Origin: an uncultured Bacteroidales bacterium
GTDB taxonomy: Bacteria > Bacteroidota > Bacteroidia > Bacteroidales > WCHB1-69
Assembly: GCA_937901455.1 (NCBI GenBank)
Contig: CALDIA010000192.1
Span: forward strand, 1-9,641
Direction of reading: 5' to 3'
Length of the DNA: 9,641 nt
Below the pieces are notes generated by a model. That model did not search any database, had not been told where the DNA came from, and saw nothing but the letters and a program-made list of their open reading frames with translations. The position numbers and the translations under genes are program-made. Below, piece by piece: positions 1 to 5,383 of the stretch; position 1 is the first letter of the stretch, and every line of letters starts with the position of its first letter.

Positions 1-135
1 ACAGGACAGCTGATTGTATTTTTCTACGATATAGGAAAAAACCGGTCTTCCCTCTACCTTTACAAACTGTTTCGGGATATCCGCGCCGAATCGTGTGCCG
101 GACCCGGCCATCATAAGCATGAGAATGTTCATCAT
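1..135 (-). CDS. IspD/TarI-type cytidylyltransferase, N-terminal fragment (runs off the window)
   Basis: Reading the minus strand from the ATG at 135-133 (a second ATG follows directly) gives 45 codons without a stop up to the window edge. Residues 9-24 read MAGSGTRFGADIPKQF. This is the nucleotide-binding signature of the CTP-dependent cytidylyltransferases IspD (methylerythritol phosphate pathway) and TarI/YgbP-like enzymes (ribitol-phosphate activation), and it is followed by GRPVFSYIVEKY, the usual next helix. IspD-family proteins are about 230 residues, so only the first fifth is here. The gene starts 18 bases after the stop of the aldolase-like reading frame on the same strand, so the two look like one operon. 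The 45 residues cannot separate IspD from TarI. Codon use and neighbours suggest a Firmicutes origin, unlike the Bacteroidales genes further on. Confidence 0.75.
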   Translation of the reverse strand, partial: MMNILMLMMAGSGTRFGADIPKQFVKVEGRPVFSYIVEKYNQLSC

Positions 136-153
136 CAAACCCTCGTATACTTC

Positions 154-594
154 TTATCCAACAAATACACTGCTGATCATATAGTTATATTTTGTCGCAT
201 AGTTATATTCTTCCACTGCTTCTGTCACTTTATCTTTTGCAAGCTCATACGCTTTGAGCGGAAGTCTGCCATCACGCACTTTGATGTACTGCGTTGGCAT
301 AAACTGATGCAAAAGTCCAAGCGGAATATGCACACTGTCAAGGTTCTCGCAAAGCTTTACAATTGCCGCCTGCACATCCGGATGCGCAAAGTAATACCGG
401 CAGCGATCTGACAGGCTGAATTTTCGCTTCTGTGCCTTTTCTTCCTCGGATCCCTTATAATAGACTTCCCAGTTTCCGGGATTCTCAAGCATTACACGAT
501 CCAGTACTTCAAGGAATTTAGCCTGCTTCTCTTCCGGTATCAGTTCCCGTTCCATATAGCTTAACGCAAACAAACCTTCACGCATGGCATTCGT
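154..594 (-). pseudogene. GatZ/KbaZ-type tagatose-bisphosphate aldolase subunit, C-terminal fragment
   Basis: GatZ/KbaZ (about 420-430 residues) is the non-catalytic, stabilising partner of the zinc-dependent aldolase GatY/KbaY, which splits tagatose 1,6-bisphosphate into two triose phosphates in galactitol or N-acetylgalactosamine use. About 146 residues remain. NAMREGLFALSYMERELIP matches the family's ALREALFSL...EEELVP region. It is followed by RVMLENPGNWEVYYKG, then SLSDRCRYYF (family: YSDRVRYYW), and HIPLGLLHQFMPTQYIKVR (family: IPLPLISQYLPLQYVKVR). The C-terminus is intact, with TAA at 156-154. The first two thirds of the protein, including the GPALT segment that normally precedes AMREG, are absent. 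The cytidylyltransferase start lies 18 bases downstream. The piece probably comes from a Lachnospiraceae-like genome. Family assignment is firm. The exact breakpoint (about 590-600) is an estimate. Confidence 0.8.
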
Positions 595-1512
595 GCTGTC
601 GGTGATGCCATAGACGGTGGCACCCGTCTGCGCCAGAATCTGATCAAAACCATAGGAGTAGTGATCGGTCTCGGCTGCAAAGCGCAGGCCCTCCTGGTTC
701 ACCACCGGGCCGACCGCCCAGACCAGCGTACCGATGGGGCCAACATAGCCAAGACGCATATCCAGACCACGGGCACCGCCTTTCACGTGGTACTCCGACC
801 CATCGTCCCAGGCCCAGCCGCCACCCACTGAGGCTCCGCAGTAGAGCCGCGAGGGGTCGTAGCGTTTCATCTCCTTCACCCAGTCGTTGCAGTAGTTCAC
901 CCAGTCGCCCGCCGGTTCGTTGCCTGCGGCCATCATGATGAACGACGGATGGTGACCGTAGGTGTCAATGATTCGCTTCGACTCCTCGAGCAGATACTGG
1001 TCGATCACCTGTCCCTGGCGCAGTCTCACCCCGTGGTTCGGCCACGACGGCCCCTCTGGCTGCAAGTAGAGTCCCAACTTGTCGGCTGCGGTAAAGGCCG
1101 CGTCGGGCGGGCAGTAAGAGTGGAAGCGTATATGGTTCAGCCCGTAGTCCTTACACTTGCGGAAGATCGCCGTCCACGCCTCTTCGTCGGTTGGCGGATA
1201 GCCCGTCTCGGGGAAGCAGCAGTTCTCCACCGTGCCGCGCAAAAATAGCGGCTTTCCGTTGAGCAGCAACTGGCTGCCCTCGACACGGATGTCGCGCAGG
1301 CCGAAGGTCACCTCAACGGGCATGCCGTGATAGTCGACCGAATAGCGATACAGCTGTGGATGGAACTCATCCCATAGCACCGGGTTCTCGGGCAACGGCA
1401 GACGGCTGGTTTCGTCGTTGATGGTAATCTCCACATATCTGTCACCCAGATGGGGTACCACGCGTTTACGCCAGATGACCGGTCCTGCCTGCAGTTCGAT
1501 GCGGCCCACCAT
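154..1512 (-). CDS. Chimeric ORF: GH2 glycoside hydrolase piece + unassigned piece + GatZ/KbaZ C-terminus
   Basis: This is one open frame of 452 codons from the ATG at 1512, but its parts belong to different families. Residues 1-251 match the central and catalytic part of a family 2 glycoside hydrolase. Residues about 252-306 match nothing I recognise. Residues about 307-452 match the C-terminal third of the class II tagatose-bisphosphate aldolase non-catalytic subunit (GatZ/KbaZ). The frame stays open upstream of 1512, where the GH2 sequence continues to about 1560, so the ATG at 1512 is an internal Met rather than a real start. No natural protein joins these families in this order. Each source gene (GH2 hydrolase, GatZ) is incomplete. 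I read the ORF as a product of contig chimerism and do not expect a functional protein. The pieces are described separately. Confidence 0.8.
   Translation of the reverse strand: MVGRIELQAGPVIWRKRVVPHLGDRYVEITINDETSRLPLPENPVLWDEFHPQLYRYSVDYHGMPVEVTFGLRDIRVEGSQLLLNGKPLFLRGTVENCCFPETGYPPTDEEAWTAIFRKCKDYGLNHIRFHSYCPPDAAFTAADKLGLYLQPEGPSWPNHGVRLRQGQVIDQYLLEESKRIIDTYGHHPSFIMMAAGNEPAGDWVNYCNDWVKEMKRYDPSRLYCGASVGGGWAWDDGSEYHVKGGARGLDMRLGYVGPIGTLVWAVGPVVNQEGLRFAAETDHYSYGFDQILAQTGATVYGITDSTNAMREGLFALSYMERELIPEEKQAKFLEVLDRVMLENPGNWEVYYKGSEEEKAQKRKFSLSDRCRYYFAHPDVQAAIVKLCENLDSVHIPLGLLHQFMPTQYIKVRDGRLPLKAYELAKDKVTEAVEEYNYATKYNYMISSVFVG
595..759 (-). other. Unassigned linker segment between two unrelated gene pieces
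   Basis: About 55 codons stay in frame with both flanking gene pieces. The translation (ORF residues 252-306) has a hydrophobic start, LGYVGPIGTLVWAVGPVV, then a more polar part with AETDHYSYGFDQIL and QTGATVYGITDS. I recognise no family. It is GC-rich compared with the aldolase-like piece and similar in GC to the GH2 piece. One plus-strand frame is also open through this stretch, so the coding strand is not certain. It could be a third source genome, or diverged sequence of one of its neighbours, but it does not match the expected continuation of GH2 or the expected N-terminal side of GatZ. Confidence 0.5.
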
Positions 1513-1560
1513 GCCGTTCCAGTTGCCTTGCGTCTGGTCGGTGACACTGTGGGAGCTACC
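760..1560 (-). pseudogene. GH2 glycoside hydrolase (beta-galactosidase/beta-glucuronidase type), internal fragment
   Basis: GH2 enzymes hydrolyse beta-linked galactose, glucuronic acid or mannose from glycans. In Bacteroidales they are usually exported enzymes of polysaccharide use. Reading upstream of the internal ATG at 1512, SVTDQTQGNWNG continues directly into MVGRIEL, a strong match to the sugar-binding domain of GH2. Then follow the Ig-like domain (FGLRDIRVEGSQLLLNGKP, ORF residues 70-88, with LRGTVENCCFPETGYPPT after it) and the start of the TIM barrel. HIRFHSYCPPDAAF leads to AAGNEP, whose Asn198-Glu199 is the general acid/base pair. GGGWAWDDGSEYHVKGG (230-246) marks the large Prevotella/Bacteroides GH2 type of roughly 900-1000 residues. 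Sequence stops matching after GGARGLD at about 760. The nucleophile Glu, the signal peptide and both ends are missing, so the fragment cannot be active. Confidence 0.8.
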
Positions 1561-1863
1561 GACACATTGACCAATGGCAGACAGACGGCTTCTGATACCT
1601 CTGCTGTAGAAAAATATTCTGTTCCCGGTGTCTCGGAAACGGGGCGCACCCCCTCTCTACCGAGCAAACCCATGGAAACAAGAACAGCCTCCGCCGTCCC
1701 TGTCACCACCTCCCGCAACTCTCAACCAATGCCAAACATTCAGCATTCGCCATCACACACACCCAATAATGAGCCGGTGATTATCAAAAAGACTGTCATC
1801 CAGCGCGACACCGTGCAAATCCATGAAACTGTCATTGTCAGAGACACCGTAGTTGTCAATTAA
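1541..1863 (+). CDS. C-terminal tail of a DT-repeat protein (5' end missing)
   Basis: The plus-strand frame is open from 1450, but bases before about 1541 are explained better by the GH2 piece on the other strand, so the real N-terminus of this protein is not in the window. The visible 107 residues begin with a Ser/Thr/Pro-rich, low-complexity, probably disordered stretch. They end in a regular six-residue pattern, with KTVIQR, DTVQIH, ETVIVR and DTVVVN in register and a Thr every six residues. The stop is TAA at 1861-1863. The next gene, 37 bases on, carries the same hexad pattern directly after its signal peptide, so the two are likely related surface or periplasmic proteins in one transcription unit. 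I recognise no named family. A protein ending right after such repeats could itself be a truncated member of the same family. Confidence 0.5.
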
Positions 1864-1891
1864 GAATTGAGAATTAAGAATTGAGAATTAA
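1858..1891 (+). repeat. Tandem 14-bp AT-rich repeat in the intergenic gap
   Basis: AATTAAGAATTGAG occurs twice without a mismatch (1858-1871 and 1872-1885), followed by a partial third AATTAA (1886-1891). The first copy contains the TAA stop of the upstream frame, and the repeat ends nine bases before the ATG at 1901. A related AT-rich stretch containing AATTAAGAA precedes the lipoprotein gene at about 3708. No Shine-Dalgarno sequence is present, so this A-rich leader may serve translation initiation in its place. That role is inferred. Confidence 0.7.
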
Positions 1892-1900
1892 AAGTTGATT

Positions 1901-3652
1901 ATGAATTTTGCAACTAAGTTTTATGTACATCATCTTACTTTTATTAAGATGATATTCGTTTTGACGTTGTTTATGATGCTAATACCCTCGCTAAGATTGT
2001 CGGCACAACATCGTGATACCATCTACATATTTGATACACAATTGGTTTATGACACCATCGTTTCCCGAGACACGATACTCCTCCACGACACCATCCGGCT
2101 GCATAATAACGTCGGCCATGAGAAGGCCGCCGAAAGACAAAATGCCGCGAATGACGCACTTCCCACAAAGGCGGACACCACTGCCCAAACAGTCCAAGCG
2201 ACCGCTCAGAAAGAGACCCTCTCGCAGCATGAGCCTAAAAGGAAGTGGTATGCCGATTTGCCGGAGCCTCTTTTCTTCAAGGGTTTCCAGTTGGGTTATG
2301 TGCTCGAGGCCGACATTCTGTCCAAAGCGAAACTGTCCAATACACAGTATATGAGGGCAAAGAACTCAGTCGGCGGCCATGTCGGCTTGGAGTTCGCCTA
2401 CCATTTCGCCAAGTTCCTCGGCCTCTCGGCAGGGCTCGAATACGGCACCACTGGGGCGTTCCGTTTCTGCAACCGCAATGACTGGGAGGAGTCGTGGATA
2501 GCAAACGAGAACAGAGTGCCCTTTCACAACACCGAATACGGCATCTACAGCACGGGATTCTTGATGCCGGTGAAGTTCGAGTTCCACGCAGCCGTTGCCC
2601 CGAAAACATGGGTGACGCTTTCCGCCGGCGTGCGCCTCCGTATGCCGTGGTACACCTTCATGGCCGGTTACGATGACGATGTCAGCAGCCCTTATTCCCT
2701 TCCCGGCCTGATATGGCCCGACACCACTGAATCTTACAATCATTTGCGATTGGCCCCGGAAGTGCTGGACGCCAACCGCTTCCATCTGAACTTGCTGGCG
2801 AATGCGGGTCTCTACTTCCGTTTAGGTTACGGCGGACTGCTCCGCTGGACCATCGGAATAGAGCTCCCGTTCAGGGATTTCGCCAGCGGCAACTACTCGG
2901 TACGGAATGAGGAGTATGATCAAAACCATAGTCTGCTGCCACCCACTTACGACAATGGCACATTCCGTCTGCGCAGCAATATGTTCAACACGCAAATCAC
3001 CTTTGTCCAGACGTTTCAGAAGCCCAAAAGGTGTGCAGAGCAGTGTAATCACTGGACGGAGGAGGGCCTCTGCCGCCACGAGTTCAAGTTTGATGTGTGC
3101 GATCCCACGGGCGTGATGCTCTTCGACCGCTACTTTGTGTTCGTCTATCCCGAAGGCTTCGAACCCGACAAAGAGTGGCGCAGCAAGGGTTTTGCGGCCA
3201 CGCCGGTGTTCTCGGTGGGCTACCGCTACCGCGCAGCCAAATGGTTCTGGATAGGCCTCTCGTTAAGCTACGCCCACTATACTGACCGGCAAACGCATCT
3301 CTATGGCGTAAACCACACCGGTGTTTGTAACCGTAATTTCCATACGCTGGCTCTCATGCCCGAAGTGCGATTCTCCTACCTGAACCGCCCTCACGTGACG
3401 CTCTACTCTGCCCTGTCGGTAGGAATGGCACAGTTTTTCGGTGAGGAAGACAACTACGATGTCGTCTATTCCGAGTACCGGCATCCTTGGTTCAGCGACG
3501 GCATCAACGGGGATTACGCCCCCACCCAGTACTCCACCCTGCACGTGACGCTGTTGGGCGTGAAGGCCGGGTGGAGACACTGGTTTGGCAGCGTGGAGCT
3601 GGGCGCGGGATACAAAGGGTTAGGCAGCATCGGTATCGGTTACGAATTTTAG
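1901..3652 (+). CDS. Outer-membrane beta-barrel protein with DT hexad repeats, function unknown
   Basis: This is a 583-residue protein from the ATG at 1901; an in-frame TTG two codons earlier is less likely. An N-terminal hydrophobic segment ends in LSAQ (residues 33-36), a plausible signal peptidase I site. Residues 38-68 form a hexad repeat with Asp every six residues (RDTIYI, FDTQLV, YDTIVS, RDTILL, HDTIRL), followed by a Gln/Ala/Thr-rich linker to about 115. Residues 125-372 and 403-583 each show alternating aromatic and glycine strands typical of outer-membrane beta-barrels. The last residues, SIGIGYEF, end in Phe, as expected for BAM-dependent insertion. Between the two halves lies a cysteine-rich segment (Cys378, 382, 391, 400), possibly a disulfide-bonded or metal-binding linker. 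The next gene encodes a lipoprotein that may be its partner. I know no named family, so transport or adhesion would be a guess. Confidence 0.75.
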   Translation: MNFATKFYVHHLTFIKMIFVLTLFMMLIPSLRLSAQHRDTIYIFDTQLVYDTIVSRDTILLHDTIRLHNNVGHEKAAERQNAANDALPTKADTTAQTVQATAQKETLSQHEPKRKWYADLPEPLFFKGFQLGYVLEADILSKAKLSNTQYMRAKNSVGGHVGLEFAYHFAKFLGLSAGLEYGTTGAFRFCNRNDWEESWIANENRVPFHNTEYGIYSTGFLMPVKFEFHAAVAPKTWVTLSAGVRLRMPWYTFMAGYDDDVSSPYSLPGLIWPDTTESYNHLRLAPEVLDANRFHLNLLANAGLYFRLGYGGLLRWTIGIELPFRDFASGNYSVRNEEYDQNHSLLPPTYDNGTFRLRSNMFNTQITFVQTFQKPKRCAEQCNHWTEEGLCRHEFKFDVCDPTGVMLFDRYFVFVYPEGFEPDKEWRSKGFAATPVFSVGYRYRAAKWFWIGLSLSYAHYTDRQTHLYGVNHTGVCNRNFHTLALMPEVRFSYLNRPHVTLYSALSVGMAQFFGEEDNYDVVYSEYRHPWFSDGINGDYAPTQYSTLHVTLLGVKAGWRHWFGSVELGAGYKGLGSIGIGYEF

Positions 3653-3653
3653 T

Positions 3654-3677
3654 AGAGACGTGGCATGCCGCGTCTCT
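3654..3677. repeat. 24-bp near-perfect palindrome after the barrel gene
   Basis: The sequence begins AGAGACGTGGCA and ends TGCCGCGTCTCT. The two 12-base arms are reverse complements except for one T/G position, which would pair as a wobble in RNA. It starts one base after the TAG stop of the barrel gene. Such GC-cored palindromes with AGAGACG/CGTCTCT arms resemble dispersed extragenic palindromes seen in bacterial genomes. There is no T-run behind it, so it is not a standard rho-independent terminator, although the stem could still stop or protect the 3' end of the transcript. Confidence 0.75.
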
Positions 3678-3725
3678 GAATGAAGTGCAATATCTACAGA
3701 ATTGATAATTAAGAAAATAAGAATT

Positions 3726-4145
3726 ATGAAAAAGATTGGATTGTTAGCATTAGTGATTATGTGTGTCGGCTTGATGTCCTGTCATCGTCCTACAGTGGAT
3801 CCGAGTGTTCGGTTTTATATGGACGGTCAGGAAATCACCACCGACACCGTTACGGTACCGTTGAACTCGTATCAGGAGATCGGCATCAAGACCATTTCCC
3901 CAGAATATTACTTCGATTTCTATTGGCAACTTCCTACAGAATACCCGGTGGAATTAGGTAACGGATCAGACAATTTCCTGCTCCTCAGTCAAAGCACCGG
4001 ATTCAATGGCAACAGTGCTGTATATACGTTGAATGCTGAGTTCAGGATGTTTTTCAGCGACACCTTGTACCATGCGGGCGATGTGTGCCGCTTGCGGGTA
4101 TATAGTCCGGAATATCAGCGGGTGCTGAAGGTGGTGGTGGAGTAA
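3726..4145 (+). CDS. Small lipoprotein, function unknown
   Basis: This is a 139-residue protein from the ATG at 3726. An upstream in-frame non-ATG start at 3702 would only add residues before the typical MKK signal start. The signal peptide MKKIGLLALVIMCVGLMSC ends in the lipobox LMSC with the lipid-bearing Cys19, followed by His-Arg-Pro. Without Asp at +2 or an S-D-E-rich export signal, it is probably held in the outer membrane facing the periplasm, though this is uncertain. The mature part is rich in short beta-prone stretches (VRFYMDGQEI, DTVTVPLNS, AVYTLNAEFRMFF, RVLKVVVE) and may form one Ig-like sandwich. Its placement 73 bases behind the barrel gene on the same strand suggests the two are co-transcribed and may work together. 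I recognise no family. Confidence 0.75.
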   Translation: MKKIGLLALVIMCVGLMSCHRPTVDPSVRFYMDGQEITTDTVTVPLNSYQEIGIKTISPEYYFDFYWQLPTEYPVELGNGSDNFLLLSQSTGFNGNSAVYTLNAEFRMFFSDTLYHAGDVCRLRVYSPEYQRVLKVVVE

Positions 4146-4264
4146 GGTTCTATATAATTGCCTCAACGTGGAGGGGTTGAACCAACAGAACAATAATAGA
4201 TTCGGCTTAAGGGTAAAATATGCGAGAATTTGCTATTTTTGCCGCGCAAATTATACCCTCATAA
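4146..4264 (+). promoter_or_regulatory. Promoter region with TATTTTTG and an inverted repeat
   Basis: TATTTTTG at 4234-4241 fits the Bacteroidetes -7 element TAnnTTTG exactly and lies 23 bases before the ATG at 4265, giving a leader of under 20 bases. I see no convincing TTTG-type -33 element at the right distance. The -7 box sits in the 12-base loop of an inverted repeat, AATTTGC (4227-4233) with GCAAATT (4246-4252), and an outer pair GGGTA (4211-4215) with TACCC (4254-4258) encloses it. This could be an operator or an RNA hairpin. Earlier in the gap, GGTTC and GAACC enclose CCTC and GAGG, a weak structure behind the lipoprotein gene without a T-run. Confidence 0.45.
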
Positions 4265-5383
4265 ATGGAAAGAAAATTTAACGCAGAAAATATAGAAGAA
4301 GAAGGCTTTTCAGAAAACAGAAGAGGTCGCAGAGCCGAGCGTCCCCGTCGTGATGGCAAGCGCTCTTACACTTCCAAGAATGGCCGCAAAAGCGGATTCA
4401 AACGTCGTGATGACGACAAGAAATGGAAACCTCGTTCCGGGAAGCGCAGCTTCAGAAGGGAAGAGCCTGCAAGAGGCAAGAGAGGTCGTTACGAGAAACG
4501 GGAAGAGAGCCGTCCGCGCAGACGCGACATCACCGCCGAATCAGATATTCTAAGCGAGATTGTAGAGCGCCGCAAACAGGAAGGCCGCCTGCAACCCCGC
4601 AAGCAGAAGATTCTCACCTTGGAGTTTGAGGAGCAGCATGGCCCTATCCGCCTGAACAAGTACATTGCCAACGCAGGCATCTGCTCACGCCGCGAAGCTG
4701 ACACACTCATAGCTTCAGGAGCCATCACCGTCAATGGCGAGGTGATAACCGAAATGGGCCATAAAGTGATGCCCACCGACGAGGTGCGCTATGGTGACAA
4801 GGTTCTGCAACGCGAAAAACCTGTCTATGTACTTCTTAACAAGCCAAAAGACTATATTACCACTACTGATGACGAACGCGACCGGGCCAATGTCATGGAA
4901 CTGGTCAAAGATGCTTGCGACGAACGCATATACCCCGTGGGGCGTCTGGACAGAGATACCACCGGTCTATTGCTTTTCACCAACGATGGCGATCTCACCA
5001 AAAAACTGACCCATCCCAGTTCACAGATTGAAAAAATCTATATGGTAGAGTTGGACAAACCTTTTGCCTCTGTGGACATGAACACCCTTCGTAACGGTGT
5101 GGAACTGAGCGATGGTCTCATTGTGCCCGATGATGTGGAATATGTGGACCATACAGAATCCAAGAAGGTGGTTGGGGTAACCATTCACTCTGGCCGCAAT
5201 CGTATCATTCGCCGCATGTTTGAAGCTTTGGGGTATGAGGTAGAAAAGTTAGACCGGGTGGTGTTTGCCGGTCTGACCAAGAAAGACCTACCCCGCGGCC
5301 GTTGGCGTTTCCTGACCAAGAAAGAGGTCGCTTTCTTGAAGATGATATCTACCAAGAAGAAAGAAGACGAAGAATCATTATGA
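4265..5383 (+). CDS. RsuA/RluB-family rRNA pseudouridine synthase with basic N-terminal extension
   Basis: This 372-residue cytoplasmic enzyme converts a specific uridine in ribosomal RNA to pseudouridine. Residues 1-125 are a low-complexity extension rich in Arg, Lys and Glu, probably disordered and RNA-binding. Residues about 127-180 form the S4 RNA-binding domain (IRLNKYIANAGICSRREAD and following). The catalytic domain begins near 185 with KPVYVLLNKP and contains the signature GRLDRDTTGLLLFTNDG at 226-242, where Asp229 is the catalytic aspartate. It ends with the NRIIRRMFEALG motif (312-323) and LPRGRW (342-347), closer to RluB than to RsuA or RluE. Proteobacterial RluB has its basic tail at the C-terminus, while here the extension is N-terminal. 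The stop TGA overlaps the next start. Family assignment is firm. The target uridine (possibly 23S 2605) is inferred. Confidence 0.92.
   Translation: MERKFNAENIEEEGFSENRRGRRAERPRRDGKRSYTSKNGRKSGFKRRDDDKKWKPRSGKRSFRREEPARGKRGRYEKREESRPRRRDITAESDILSEIVERRKQEGRLQPRKQKILTLEFEEQHGPIRLNKYIANAGICSRREADTLIASGAITVNGEVITEMGHKVMPTDEVRYGDKVLQREKPVYVLLNKPKDYITTTDDERDRANVMELVKDACDERIYPVGRLDRDTTGLLLFTNDGDLTKKLTHPSSQIEKIYMVELDKPFASVDMNTLRNGVELSDGLIVPDDVEYVDHTESKKVVGVTIHSGRNRIIRRMFEALGYEVEKLDRVVFAGLTKKDLPRGRWRFLTKKEVAFLKMISTKKKEDEESL

Noticed and set aside
1450..1540. Extension of the DT-repeat protein upstream to an ATG at 1450
   Set aside because: These bases encode strong GH2 homology on the opposite strand, so the forward reading here is a by-product of the junction.
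1858..1891. Short direct repeats as a CRISPR array
   Set aside because: Only two full 14-bp copies stand back to back, with no spacers and no cas genes.
2366..2785. 139-codon minus-strand frame inside the barrel gene
   Set aside because: It lies opposite a coding region with a clear signal peptide and beta-barrel pattern, and has no recognisable domain.
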